From positions 2,948,530 to 3,012,529 of the forward strand of contig NZ_RWIV01000001.1 in the NCBI RefSeq assembly GCF_003944835.1: 64,000 nt of DNA. The letters are read 5' to 3'. The translations under genes were made by a program, and so were the position numbers. Of the stretch, positions 15,264-24,064 are shown one piece after another. The DNA comes from Bacillus sp. HMF5848. Lineage in GTDB: Bacteria; Bacillota; Bacilli; Bacillales; HMF5848. Positions within the stretch are counted from its first letter, which is position 1. The number at the start of each line of letters is the position of its first letter. The notes under the pieces were generated by a model. That model worked only from the letters and a program-made list of their open reading frames with translations, did no database searches and was not told the origin of the DNA.

Positions 15264-15455
15264 AACTCTGCCTCCTAACCACATAAAAACTTTATTACTA
15301 TGATTGTAATGGAAACTATACATTCTTGAAAGTACTTTTCGTAAATTTGTGTCAAATTTGTGAATTTTTTTTGGGGTTTACAATAAAAACTCATTTTTCG
15401 TTACGACTACGTCTAGAAATATTAAGAAATGACGTTTCGAGGGAGAATAACCGAC

Positions 15456-15488
15456 AAAAAACTGCCTAACAATTTATGTTAGACAGTT
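15456..15488 (-). terminator. Terminator of yrhC
   Basis: Stem AACTGTCTAACA / TGTTAGGCAGTT followed on the minus strand by TTTTTG. The 5' arm begins at the yrhC stop codon. Confidence 0.85.
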
Positions 15489-15726
15489 ATTGTTCCTCAG
15501 ATTGAAGAAAGTTTCGAAGTTTCATTGCTTTATATATAAAAATAAATGAACTAATTAAAAATAATGAAGTAGTTCCCATCATCATAAACATTTTTGGATT
15601 AGATATTATCTCACTTCGGATGATTACACCAATATATAAAAAGACACTTACCGCTAACAATGTAATTCCATAACGAGTATAATCAATTACTTTTTGTTGT
15701 AATATTTTATTTTCATTCTGGCTCAT
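15487..15726 (-). CDS. yrhC: YrhC-family small membrane protein
   Basis: The 79-residue protein has two hydrophobic segments (YGITLLAVSVFLYIGVII at about 19-36, and MMMGTTSLFLISSFIFIY at about 48-65) and charged ends. Its size, topology and place after mtnN match YrhC of B. subtilis, the last gene of the yrrT-mtnN-mccA-mccB-yrhC operon. Here mtnN and yrhC are 182 bases apart with a terminator between them, and mccA, mccB and yrrT are absent. The role is unknown. Confidence 0.72.
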   Translation of the reverse strand: MSQNENKILQQKVIDYTRYGITLLAVSVFLYIGVIIRSEIISNPKMFMMMGTTSLFLISSFIFIYKAMKLRNFLQSEEQ

Positions 15727-15845
15727 TATGCATTACACCTACCTTTTCATAAAATATATAACTATTTTAGTATAGCATGTTCTTTTATGAAAGTATGGTG
15801 GTAATGTTTACTTATTGTAATCAAGGAATTTAATAATAATAGAGA

Positions 15846-15906
15846 AAAGAGGCTATCCATCCCTATTATCGTTACATTAATAACACTTAGGGAATCAAGC
15901 CTCTTT
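15846..15906 (-). terminator. Long-stem terminator of mtnN
   Basis: Arms AAGAGGCT and AGCCTCTT at the base, with an inner ATTCCCTA / TAATAGGGAT pairing, followed on the minus strand by TTCTC. It ends 3 bases from the mtnN stop. Confidence 0.78.
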
Positions 15907-15908
15907 TA

Positions 15909-16604
15909 TTAGGAAAGCTCTATTAACATAGACTCAATCAACTGAGATGAGTGTAAGGCGGCTGTATGTAAAAACTGCTCAAATGAAATATTAGATTCTT
16001 TACCAGCAATATCTGATAACGATCGAATGACAACAAATGGAACATCAAATTGATGGCACACTTGCGCAATTGCAGCTGCTTCCATTTCCGCCGCACACAA
16101 GTCAGTAAATTTAGTACGAACAAACTCAACTCGTTCAGGGTCATTCATAAATGAATCTCCTGTAACAATGAGACCTTTTACAACTTTAATTTCTGAAACC
16201 TTCTGAGCTGCCTTTTCAGCAACAGCGATAAGCTTACTATCTGCTGTAAATGCTGCAGGCAGTCCTGGCACTTGACCATATTCATAATTGAATGCTGTAA
16301 CGTCGACATCATGATGTCTGATCTCTGTTGAAATGACTACATCTCCTACTTGTAGGCTTGGCAGAAACCCTCCAGCAGACCCCGTGTTTATTACGACATC
16401 TGGCTTAAATCTCTCAAGTAAAATGGATGTACTCATCGCTGCATTTACTTTTCCAATACCTGACTTTAATAGCACTACAGCCATACCTTGTAATGTACCC
16501 TCAACGAATTCGCAATTTGCAATTGTTGTGTTAGTAGGGTTTATTAGTTTATCACGAAGAATTATAACTTCTTCTTCCATTGCACCAATAATCGCAACCT
16601 TCAT
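15909..16604 (-). CDS. mtnN: 5'-methylthioadenosine/S-adenosylhomocysteine nucleosidase
   Basis: It cleaves adenine from methylthioadenosine and S-adenosylhomocysteine, removing inhibitory SAM by-products and feeding methionine salvage. The 231-residue chain begins [13 protein letters not shown], with the catalytic glutamate of that segment, has [10 protein letters not shown], and the ribose-binding [13 protein letters not shown]; the proton donor aspartate lies in [10 protein letters not shown]. In B. subtilis it is followed by the reverse-transsulfuration genes mccA and mccB; these are missing here and only yrhC follows. Confidence 0.96.
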   Translation of the reverse strand: MKVAIIGAMEEEVIILRDKLINPTNTTIANCEFVEGTLQGMAVVLLKSGIGKVNAAMSTSILLERFKPDVVINTGSAGGFLPSLQVGDVVISTEIRHHDVDVTAFNYEYGQVPGLPAAFTADSKLIAVAEKAAQKVSEIKVVKGLIVTGDSFMNDPERVEFVRTKFTDLCAAEMEAAAIAQVCHQFDVPFVVIRSLSDIAGKESNISFEQFLHTAALHSSQLIESMLIELS

Positions 16605-16737
16605 ATTGAAACCTACTTTCTATATTTATTCACAAAGCCCATCTTACCATTATTATTGACTTGTTTTCCATACGTTACTAAAAACTTTTCTACTTTACTA
16701 TAATTGTGTATAATCTAGCCGAATAGGAGGTATAACA

Positions 16738-16941
16738 ATGTCAATTATGATGGACCTAATAGAAGACAAAATAGAGCTTTTTGAAGCAACTGACATAAAA
16801 AAGCTCGAGAATAAGATTAATGAGCAAATTGAGCACAATAAAGCGCTTATGCTCTCTGTTTATAACGTCTCTCATGAAATGTATGTTGATAAAGATGGAC
16901 GTCGTTTTTATAGTGCAGTAGTACATTTTAAGAAAAAATAG
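16738..16941 (+). CDS. yrzA: YrzA family protein (DUF2536)
   Basis: The 67-residue product is the same length as B. subtilis YrzA and belongs to a Bacillus-only family of unknown role. It is charged, with IEDKIELFEATDIKKLENKI as the conserved helix and YSAVVHFKKK at the end. AGGAGG lies 7 bases before the ATG. It is one of few plus-strand genes and converges on yrrS; the two stop codons lie inside one shared terminator hairpin. Confidence 0.85.
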   Translation: MSIMMDLIEDKIELFEATDIKKLENKINEQIEHNKALMLSVYNVSHEMYVDKDGRRFYSAVVHFKKK

Positions 16942-16969
16942 AGTAGAGTGGCAAATGCCACTCTACTCT
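16940..16969. terminator. Shared bidirectional terminator between yrzA and yrrS
   Basis: Perfect stem AGAGTAGAGTGGCA / TGCCACTCTACTCT. It contains part of the yrzA stop codon on the left arm and the yrrS stop codon (16963-16965) on the right arm. TTGTT follows on the plus strand, and ATTTTTTC on the minus strand. Confidence 0.88.
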
Positions 16970-17652
16970 TGTTCTTGCTCACTACTGTTTTGTTGTTGAC
17001 TAATATAAGGGGCTGTTAAGTTTTCTTTTAAACGATCAACAGCAACAGGTTTCCAGCCTTTGTTCTCTATCCAAACAAGATGCACGTCATATACCTCAGT
17101 TTGTTCTCGATTCGAAATTGTTAATAATGCCGAATTTGGCTGTCCATCATTTGTCAGCCACCATAAAATAAAATCGTCTATTCCAGTTGCATATGTGACT
17201 GCTTGCTTCATTTCCTGGACATCTATTGATTCTAAATTATCATTCACAACATGTGGTTCCGCCTGTTGAGTTCCTATTGCTTCCCAATCAGAATCGATAA
17301 TAGTTTTAATAATGTTTGATCCTTCTTCTCCCTCTTTAACTAACACTTCACTTTGTTGTGAGCTAGAATCTTCATTTTGTTCCTTATTATTTTCAGTAGT
17401 AGTATCTGTTTTGTTATTATTATTTCGCTCGCTGTTCTCATCATTTAATTCAGGTGAAGATTCTGTTTGTTTTTGTTGTAATGTGCTAGCAGGCTCAGAA
17501 GATGATGAATTAAATAGAAAACGAACACCAAGTCCTAGCCCCAACAATAGTAATATACTTAGCAATACATTTAAGATTCTATTTACTCTTCTACGTTTTA
17601 ATTGTTTTTGATATCTCGGTCCTTCATATAGGTCATCAAAGTCATGTCCCAA
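16963..17652 (-). CDS. yrrS: YrrS family membrane-anchored protein (DUF1510)
   Basis: The 229-residue product has a short basic cytosolic N-terminus (YEGPRYQKQLKRRRVNR), one membrane segment (ILNVLLSILLLLGLGLGVRF, about 27-46) and a low-complexity Ser/Asn/Glu/Gln linker (about 50-105). A C-terminal DUF1510 domain follows (about 110-215, with DDFILWWLTNDGQ and VHLVWIENKGWKPVAVDRL). B. subtilis YrrS has the same layout and is co-transcribed with pbpI. Here it lies 93 bases downstream of pbpI on the same strand. It probably acts outside the membrane with the penicillin-binding protein, possibly in spore wall synthesis. Confidence 0.88.
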   Translation of the reverse strand: MGHDFDDLYEGPRYQKQLKRRRVNRILNVLLSILLLLGLGLGVRFLFNSSSSEPASTLQQKQTESSPELNDENSERNNNNKTDTTTENNKEQNEDSSSQQSEVLVKEGEEGSNIIKTIIDSDWEAIGTQQAEPHVVNDNLESIDVQEMKQAVTYATGIDDFILWWLTNDGQPNSALLTISNREQTEVYDVHLVWIENKGWKPVAVDRLKENLTAPYISQQQNSSEQEQE

Positions 17653-17745
17653 ATCATTTCCTCCTCAAACACAGTATATTCATTATTCTATCATTTTTTT
17701 TACATCATGGCATATTGAACAATAAATGACTTCTAGAGCCCTTCA

Positions 17746-19494
17746 TTATTCACTTCTCTCATATACGTGCTTGGCGAACTCATAATACACTTTGTTAGTA
17801 TTTGACGTGCCATCTCTTTTCTCCAGCTCTACAACAACTAAAGCGTATTTAGGATTCTCAAAAGGAAAATAACCTGCAAACCATTTGTTCACTAGCGGTA
17901 CACCATCTGCTGTATACTTCCCTGTTTCAGCTGTTCCTGACTTACCTGCTACGTCAAAAGACAAAGATTGAAAAGCCCTCCCAGTCCCCTGCTCAGCTTC
18001 TACAACATGATGGAGTAGCTTTTGTAACTGCATAGCTGTATAAGGAGAAATTTTATCCCCTTGAAGCTTTTGTTTATTAAAGCGGTGCATAGTTGAACCG
18101 TTTTTATATAAAATTTCATCTACAATACGTATTTGCTGCTTGCTACCTCCACGTGCTATCGTCGCCATCATATTGGCGATTGCCAACGGAGACACACGCA
18201 CCTCTTTTTGTCCTATTGCCGTTTGTGCTATAGCCTTGTCAACCGATTTGTCACGGGAATCTCCCCATATCGACCCGTTTCTTTCATCTGGTAGTTGCTC
18301 AAACATCTCAAAATGATATAAATCTCCGATCCAACCATTCTTTTGTATAAGACCAAGCATATCGGCGAACTTTTCAATATTATTCTTATTATTTTGTTGT
18401 AGACGTTTTCCTAACGTAGCAAACGTATAGTTACAACTTTGTGCAAAGCTATCTGAAAATGATAGCAAGCCTAAATTGTGCTGAGTATCATGCTGTCCGT
18501 AAAGGTTTAAGCTACAATCAAATGTTTCTCCAAATTTCACGAGGTTACTTTCTATTGCGCCTGCTGCTATTACCGTTTTAAAAACAGAGCCTGGAAACTG
18601 TGGTAACAGCATACGATTTTGCGCCGCTCCATTTTTAAAAGGATCTGCGGGGTTCATAACAGGGGCACTTACTAAAGCTAGCAACTCATTTGTCTCTATA
18701 TCTAATAAGACAAGACCTCCATTCGTAATATCGTTATGCTCTATAATTTTTTCAGCCTCGTTTTGTAAGGACTTATCTATTGTTGTTTTTATGGTCACAG
18801 GATAAAAGGGATTAGCCGGTTCATGATACTTTACATTTATGCCAAACAAAGGCCCACTTTTTGCATCTACATGATACAGTAGCTTTGATTCCCCCTCTGG
18901 AAATAGAAACTCATCAAATGCAGCTTGTAGACCTGTAATGCCAATTGGCATGGTAGCTTGTTCTTGTTTATCAGGATATCTTTCTCGAAATAAATCTTCG
19001 TTATAACGAACCAAACCAATGAGATGGCTTGCGATTGGATGCTGAAGCTCCTGTTGCTTGTATATAGCAAAAACTCCCGGTATTTTCATATCATTGATAG
19101 CTGCCATTTGTGCCTCTGTCAAATTATTCGTAAAAACAACCGGTTCAGTTGTATGTTTCAATGTTTCTTCAATAGCATGTGAAGAAGTATTAATAATAGA
19201 AGCTACGTTTTGTATAGGCCATTTCATATGCTTTAAAAAAGGAAATAATATTAGTGCAGGCTTATACTCTACAGTTAGTGGCTCAAGGTTTCGATCTACA
19301 AACTGTCCCCTTCCATTATCAATGACAACAGCTTGAGTACGTTGGTTTACGCTTCCTTCGATTAGATTCACTTGATGCTTGGAAAATGACTCTGTATCTA
19401 TTATTTGAATCTGCATTAGTCTTCCTACTAATACAACCAAGAAAATAAAAACTAAAAAGGCAACAACTTTAAGACGATGTTTAACAATTCTCAT
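17746..19494 (-). CDS. pbpI: Class B penicillin-binding protein PbpI (transpeptidase)
   Basis: A 582-residue class B PBP (584 in B. subtilis). It has one N-terminal membrane anchor (VVAFLVFIFLVVLVGRLMQI), a dimerisation domain and a transpeptidase domain. The active-site motifs are all present: SVFK (nucleophile serine, within FPGSVFKTVIAAG), SCN and KSGTAETG. It cross-links peptidoglycan; in B. subtilis PbpI can stand in for SpoVD in cortex synthesis under some conditions. The ATG at 19494 is preferred over an in-frame one at 19539, because GAGGTG lies 6 bases upstream. That ribosome site is inside the greA terminator hairpin. Confidence 0.93.
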   Translation of the reverse strand: MRIVKHRLKVVAFLVFIFLVVLVGRLMQIQIIDTESFSKHQVNLIEGSVNQRTQAVVIDNGRGQFVDRNLEPLTVEYKPALILFPFLKHMKWPIQNVASIINTSSHAIEETLKHTTEPVVFTNNLTEAQMAAINDMKIPGVFAIYKQQELQHPIASHLIGLVRYNEDLFRERYPDKQEQATMPIGITGLQAAFDEFLFPEGESKLLYHVDAKSGPLFGINVKYHEPANPFYPVTIKTTIDKSLQNEAEKIIEHNDITNGGLVLLDIETNELLALVSAPVMNPADPFKNGAAQNRMLLPQFPGSVFKTVIAAGAIESNLVKFGETFDCSLNLYGQHDTQHNLGLLSFSDSFAQSCNYTFATLGKRLQQNNKNNIEKFADMLGLIQKNGWIGDLYHFEMFEQLPDERNGSIWGDSRDKSVDKAIAQTAIGQKEVRVSPLAIANMMATIARGGSKQQIRIVDEILYKNGSTMHRFNKQKLQGDKISPYTAMQLQKLLHHVVEAEQGTGRAFQSLSFDVAGKSGTAETGKYTADGVPLVNKWFAGYFPFENPKYALVVVELEKRDGTSNTNKVYYEFAKHVYERSE

Positions 19495-19496
19495 AA

Positions 19497-19525
19497 AAAA
19501 CACCTCGTCAACAGTGTTGACGAGG
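19497..19525 (-). terminator. greA terminator that also holds the pbpI ribosome site
   Basis: A perfect 23-base palindrome (CCTCGTCAACA/G/TGTTGACGAGG, 19503-19525) followed on the minus strand by TGTTTTTTATG. The GAGG of its 3' arm is the Shine-Dalgarno of pbpI. Confidence 0.85.
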
Positions 19526-19541
19526 CGTAAGCGCTTCAAAC

Positions 19542-20018
19542 TTATTTTACAGAAATTATTTTAACTTCCATATCGCCAGCTGGCGTTTGTACTGTTACTT
19601 TATCACCAATGCGTTTGCCCATTAAGCTTTTTGCTATAGGTGACTCATTTGAGATTTTTTGTTCGAAAGGATCTGCTTCAGCACTACCTACAATTGTATA
19701 AGATTCTTCCTCACCATCAGGTAACTCGATAAACGCAACCGTTTTTCCTAAGGTTACTGTTTCACTATCTCCGGCACCCTCTTCAATGATTTTAGCATTA
19801 CGAATCATATTTTCTAACGTTGTAATACGTCCTTCAACGAAGGCTTGTTCCTCTTTTGCAGAATCATACTCCGAGTTTTCCGATAGGTCCCCGAAACTAC
19901 GAGCAATTTTAATACGCTCCACAACTTCTTTTCGGCGTACAGATTTTAAATACGTTAGTTCTTCCTCTAGCTTTTGCTTTCCTGCTTCTGTCATTGGAAA
20001 TACTTTTTCCAGTGTCAC
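19542..20018 (-). CDS. greA: Transcription elongation factor GreA
   Basis: It rescues backtracked RNA polymerase by stimulating transcript cleavage. The 158-residue product is standard length: an N-terminal coiled coil (about 8-75, [20 protein letters not shown], with the acidic tip [13 protein letters not shown]) and a C-terminal FKBP-like domain ([11 protein letters not shown]...[14 protein letters not shown]). I chose the GTG at 20018, which gives [20 protein letters not shown] is 10 bases upstream. Open frame further upstream lacks support. pbpI follows after 47 bases. Confidence 0.95.
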   Translation of the reverse strand: MTLEKVFPMTEAGKQKLEEELTYLKSVRRKEVVERIKIARSFGDLSENSEYDSAKEEQAFVEGRITTLENMIRNAKIIEEGAGDSETVTLGKTVAFIELPDGEEESYTIVGSAEADPFEQKISNESPIAKSLMGKRIGDKVTVQTPAGDMEVKIISVK

Positions 20019-20130
20019 TATTCCTTCACTCCTTCTAGTATCACACAATCCCCTGCTGGATGAGTGTCTTTATATGTAATTATTATATATGCGTTGGATG
20101 TGCATAGTATCCAACTTAATCAAAACTATA

Positions 20131-20164
20131 TGAAAAATTTGGGCGAGACACGTTCGCCCAAATT
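20131..20164 (-). terminator. Terminator of the trmR-yrrN-yrrO-udk run
   Basis: Stem AATTTGGGCGA / TCGCCCAAATT followed on the minus strand by TTTC. It lies 24 bases after the udk stop. Confidence 0.85.
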
Positions 20165-20188
20165 GTTAAACATATCTATGTCATATTA

Positions 20189-20824
20189 TTACAAAAATGC
20201 GTTTTGTTCAAGAATAGTTTTTATTTTTGTTACCATTAAGTCAATCGCAACTGTATTATGGCCGCCCTCTGGAATAATAATATCGGCATATCTCTTTGTA
20301 GGCTCGATGAACTGATTGTGCATAGGACGCACTACGCTCATATATTGCTCAATAACAGATTCGATACTACGACCACGTTCCTTTATGTCTCGCATAATAC
20401 GGCGGATTATACGAATATCTGCATCTGTATCAACGAATAATTTAATATCCATTAGTTGACGCAGTCGTTCATCTTCTAATACTAAAATACCTTCTAAAAT
20501 AATAACATCCTTTGGCTCCACCAATATTGTTTTTTCGGATCTTGTATGAAGCGTGTAGTCATATACTGGCTTTTTAATCGACTTGAAGTTTATCAGCTCA
20601 TCAAGATGCTGAATAAGCAAGTCGTTATCAAATGCTAACGGATGATCATAATTAGTATTTAGTCTGTCTTCAAAAGGTAGATGACTCTGGTCTTTGTAAT
20701 AATAGTCTTGTTCGAGCATTAAAATAGAATGCCCTTGAAATTGTTCATAAATAGCTTTTGTAACGCTAGTTTTTCCTGAACCGGATCCACCTGCGACTCC
20801 TATTACGATTGGTTTTTCTCGCAT
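20189..20824 (-). CDS. udk: Uridine kinase
   Basis: It phosphorylates uridine and cytidine to UMP and CMP in pyrimidine salvage. The 211-residue chain has the Walker A loop [17 protein letters not shown] (about 9-25), [21 protein letters not shown] (nucleoside binding), and [10 protein letters not shown] with the aspartate-rich [16 protein letters not shown]. The start follows the yrrO stop by one base, so it is read with yrrO, yrrN and trmR, the same order as in B. subtilis. Confidence 0.96.
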   Translation of the reverse strand: MREKPIVIGVAGGSGSGKTSVTKAIYEQFQGHSILMLEQDYYYKDQSHLPFEDRLNTNYDHPLAFDNDLLIQHLDELINFKSIKKPVYDYTLHTRSEKTILVEPKDVIILEGILVLEDERLRQLMDIKLFVDTDADIRIIRRIMRDIKERGRSIESVIEQYMSVVRPMHNQFIEPTKRYADIIIPEGGHNTVAIDLMVTKIKTILEQNAFL

Positions 20825-20825
20825 G

Positions 20826-22100
20826 CTAGTATCCCTTTCGCATCATATTATATGGGTAGAGTTTTTGATCTACTTTAAATTGAACAATTTGCAAAGGATG
20901 ACGAGCAGCATCAAGCTCATTCCCATCCTCGTCCCAAATAGTGTCAATAGAAGTGGTGAAATTCTCGTTAAGCTCTGGCCCGAAAAATTCGACTTCATCA
21001 CCAGGCTTAAAGTGATTTCTTTGCTGCAATGTTACAACTTTAGTATCTTCGTTGTAGTCTAATACAAGACCAACAAAATCATACGTTGTTTTTTTGCTAT
21101 GATTTCCAAACATCTGCTCCTTATACCCTGGAACACCTTCAAAAAAGGCCGGTGCCGTATCACGGTTCGCACATTTATCTAATTCTTCAAGCCATTCACG
21201 CTTAATAACAAAGTTATCTGGGTCTGCGCAATATGCATCAATAACCTTGCGATACACACTGACAACCGTTGCTACATAGTGAATAGATTTCATTCGTCCT
21301 TCAATTTTTAAGCTATCGATACCTAGCTCAATTGCTCTTGGAATAGATTCTATCAGCTTTAAATCCTTAGGACTCATAGCGAATGGCGCATCTTGTTCTG
21401 AAAATAAAGCTGTCTCGTTATTGTCTTCGATTTTAAATAAATCGTAATCCCATCGGCAAGACTGACAACAGCCGCCACGGTTTGAGTCACGTGCTGTCAT
21501 GTGGTTACTTAACACACATCGCCCAGAGTATGCGATACACATTGCTCCGTGTATAAATGCTTCAATTTCAATATCCACTTTTTCTTTAATTTCTTTTATT
21601 TCTTCCGCACTTGTTTCACGTGCTAATACAACACGTTCTAACCCTTCTTCTTTCCAGAACTGTACTGCTTTCCAGTTCGATAAGGATTGCTGTGTGCTCA
21701 AATGAACTTCTAACTTAGGTGCTACACGTCTACATGTTTCAATAATTAGTGGATCCGCCACGATTATACCATGTACACCTGCATGCTCTAGTCCTTGCAA
21801 GTATTCGTCAAGTCCGTCCATATTTTCATTATGAGCAAAAATATTGGTCGTAACATAAATTTTGGCATCGTATTTCTCAGCGAAACGGACACCTTCCGCC
21901 ATTTCTTCATGTGTAAAATTGTCTGCATTGGAGCGAAGACCATACTCCTGTCCTCCAATAAAAACAGCGTCAGCACCATAGCGAACCGCAATTTTCAATT
22001 TTTCTAAATTCCCCGCTGGTGCAAGAAGCTCGGGCTTCTTCACAATTACTCGTTTACCGTCTACTATTTTTGAAATAGTGTCATGTTTTACAGTCACCAT
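20826..22100 (-). CDS. yrrO: U32 peptidase-family tRNA hydroxylation protein TrhP2 (YrrO)
   Basis: A U32-family protein of 424 residues. In B. subtilis YrrN and YrrO (TrhP1 and TrhP2) work together in hydroxylating wobble uridine-34 to ho5U in tRNA, using prephenate. The N-terminal TIM-barrel starts [17 protein letters not shown]. The Fe-S cysteines are in [12 protein letters not shown] and [11 protein letters not shown]. The C-terminal beta-barrel (about 330-424) ends [15 protein letters not shown] precedes the ATG. It lies 71 bases after yrrN and one base before udk. The enzyme that then methylates ho5U, TrmR, is the first gene of the run. Confidence 0.92.
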   Translation of the reverse strand: MVTVKHDTISKIVDGKRVIVKKPELLAPAGNLEKLKIAVRYGADAVFIGGQEYGLRSNADNFTHEEMAEGVRFAEKYDAKIYVTTNIFAHNENMDGLDEYLQGLEHAGVHGIIVADPLIIETCRRVAPKLEVHLSTQQSLSNWKAVQFWKEEGLERVVLARETSAEEIKEIKEKVDIEIEAFIHGAMCIAYSGRCVLSNHMTARDSNRGGCCQSCRWDYDLFKIEDNNETALFSEQDAPFAMSPKDLKLIESIPRAIELGIDSLKIEGRMKSIHYVATVVSVYRKVIDAYCADPDNFVIKREWLEELDKCANRDTAPAFFEGVPGYKEQMFGNHSKKTTYDFVGLVLDYNEDTKVVTLQQRNHFKPGDEVEFFGPELNENFTTSIDTIWDEDGNELDAARHPLQIVQFKVDQKLYPYNMMRKGY

Positions 22101-22171
22101 GCTTGCTAACCTCCTTTGTATTTTGATTATTTATCAATTGTCAATTGTAGTGAAAAGCAACACAAAGTTTT

Positions 22172-23101
22172 TTAATAAACCGTTTCTTTAAAGAAAAAGC
22201 CAGTATCTAACGGTCGATGTGTCGGTTGCATGTCTTCTATCTTAGCAACGAGCTCTTCTTTCACGCTTTCATATTGTTCACGATCATCTACACATAAATC
22301 AATAGCCTCTCTATATAGCTTCGTAACTTCGATGATATACTGCGATGTGTGTAAGATTCCATCAATTTTAAAGCTATCTACATTAGCATCAATCATCTCT
22401 TCTAGCTCATCAATAATACAAATATCATTTGGACTCATAATATGTGTGCCATTGTCATCTTCAAAAATTGGATATTTATTATTTCTTTCTTTATCATGCA
22501 AAATCATAGTAGATTGTTGTGACTTATCAATTTTCATTGCTTTCCCTTGGAATTCAAAATAATTCCCTAATAGTGCACGTTTCGAGTGGAACATAGCCGT
22601 CATACCGTGTACTTGGACTTCAATTTCAACCTCTGCATTTTCTTTTATTTCGACAATAGTATCCATATTAAGCTCACGAGCTAAGACAGCACGCTTGGCA
22701 CCTTTACGTCCCCAATAATTACATGTATACCAGTTTGTTGCTGTTGTTTCAGTATTCCAGTGAAGCTTTAGATCAGGTGCTACTTCACGGGCCACTAACA
22801 GTACAGCAGGATCACCGAATATTATTGCATCTGCACCTACCTCACTGACAAATTGTACGTAGTCTGAAAGCTCATCAACCTTGTCATTATGAAATATCGC
22901 ATTCATCGCAACATATACTTTTGTATTTTTAGCATGTGCTATATCAATTGATTTCCTTATATCATCTCGTGAAAACTCACCAGCTAAACGAAGACCGTAA
23001 CGTTGTTCACCAACAACAAGTGCAGTTGCTCCTGCCTCAATTAACGGCAATATGTCTTCTATCTTTTTTGGTGTAACTAATAATTCAGGTTTTTTAGTCA
23101 T
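22172..23101 (-). CDS. yrrN: U32 peptidase-family tRNA hydroxylation protein TrhP1 (YrrN)
   Basis: The 309-residue partner of YrrO. It has the U32 TIM-barrel (PELLVTPKKIEDILPLIEAG, then VQVHGMTAMFHSKRALLGNY) but lacks both the Fe-S cysteine cluster and the C-terminal beta-barrel seen in YrrO, as in B. subtilis. It is therefore probably a subunit rather than the catalytic Fe-S protein. Its ATG follows the trmR stop with no gap and the ribosome site GAGGTG is within the end of trmR, so translation is coupled. Confidence 0.9.
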   Translation of the reverse strand: MTKKPELLVTPKKIEDILPLIEAGATALVVGEQRYGLRLAGEFSRDDIRKSIDIAHAKNTKVYVAMNAIFHNDKVDELSDYVQFVSEVGADAIIFGDPAVLLVAREVAPDLKLHWNTETTATNWYTCNYWGRKGAKRAVLARELNMDTIVEIKENAEVEIEVQVHGMTAMFHSKRALLGNYFEFQGKAMKIDKSQQSTMILHDKERNNKYPIFEDDNGTHIMSPNDICIIDELEEMIDANVDSFKIDGILHTSQYIIEVTKLYREAIDLCVDDREQYESVKEELVAKIEDMQPTHRPLDTGFFFKETVY

Positions 23102-23755
23102 CTATATGTCACCTCGTTTTCTCGTTATTGCTAATCCATCCCCTATTGGAACAAAAGTGGTTGTGAAGCTTGGATGCTTTGCTAACCACTCATTATAGCC
23201 TTTAATTTTTCTTACTAATTGTCGTACTCTCCTATTTTCTATTTCACTTTGTTCTTTTGTAGGCAACCCTTTATAAAGAACATTATCACTTATAACAACA
23301 CCACGATTGGTAAGCATCGGGGTATATAAATTAAAAAAGCGTTCATATTGACCTTTTGCTGCATCTATAAAAACGGCATCAAATACTCCGAACGTTTGTA
23401 TCTGTTCTGATACTTCTAAAGCATCACCAAATATAATAGATATTCTGTCTGATAAACCTGCTTGTCCAATATAAAAAAGAGCTTTATCATAACGCTCTTT
23501 GTTTCTTTCTATCGTAACAATCTTCGTATCAGGTAATGCTAAAGCCATTCTTGTTGCAGAATATCCAATTGCCGTACCTAATTCTAAAATTGTTTTTGGA
23601 TTTTGAAGCTGCAAAATCATTAGTAGTGTCTCAATAGAAATGACATCCATAATGGGCACTTCATGCTCTAAAGCGTATCGCTCCATGTCTAATATTAACG
23701 ACGATTTATTAGGTAAAAGCGACGTTAAATAGGTGTTAATATCACTGTTTAACAT
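23102..23755 (-). CDS. trmR: tRNA 5-hydroxyuridine methyltransferase TrmR (YrrM)
   Basis: A SAM-dependent O-methyltransferase of the catechol-OMT fold, 217 residues. It methylates ho5U-34 to mo5U in tRNA, the step after YrrN/YrrO. Motif I is ILELGTAIGYSATRMA (about 58-73), the metal-binding aspartate is in AVFIDAAKGQYERF, and VISDNVLYKG follows. The ATG at 23755 has GGAGGG 5 bases upstream; longer in-frame starts are unsupported. It opens the trmR-yrrN-yrrO-udk operon, which keeps tRNA wobble-uridine modification enzymes together. Confidence 0.92.
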   Translation of the reverse strand: MLNSDINTYLTSLLPNKSSLILDMERYALEHEVPIMDVISIETLLMILQLQNPKTILELGTAIGYSATRMALALPDTKIVTIERNKERYDKALFYIGQAGLSDRISIIFGDALEVSEQIQTFGVFDAVFIDAAKGQYERFFNLYTPMLTNRGVVISDNVLYKGLPTKEQSEIENRRVRQLVRKIKGYNEWLAKHPSFTTTFVPIGDGLAITRKRGDI

Positions 23756-23971
23756 ATATACCCTCCATTGCTTGTTTGCAACTCGATATATTTTACCACA
23801 ATAGCGCAAAGAATGCGAGTAGAAATGAAGTGTACTTCCTACAACTACATATTAATCATAATAAAATACAAGCTGTTATCTGCATTTTATAAACAAATGA
23901 ACCTTTATTATATACATTTAGTATTTATCATGAGAGGAGTCGTCTTTAAGGCAGCAATCCTTTTTCCACAA

Positions 23972-24047
23972 AAGTAAAGCTACCCCTGCTTTTCACTCAT
24001 CTAACAGAAAATCATGAATGTTAGGTGTGAACTATTTGTGGGGTAGC
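23972..24047 (-). terminator. Terminator of mltG
   Basis: Base stem GCTACCCC / GGGGTAGC (8 bp) enclosing a long loop with its own ACCTAACATTCAT/TTAGAT pairing, followed on the minus strand by TTTACTTTT. It lies 17 bases after the stop. Confidence 0.68.
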
Positions 24048-24064
24048 CTGTTAATAATAGTTAA

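Noticed and set aside
13104-15323. A CRISPR array or tandem DNA repeat suspected in the kinase gene
   Set aside because: The similarity is two protein-coding PAS copies, not short regular repeats with spacers. No CRISPR array, tRNA or rRNA gene was seen anywhere in the window.
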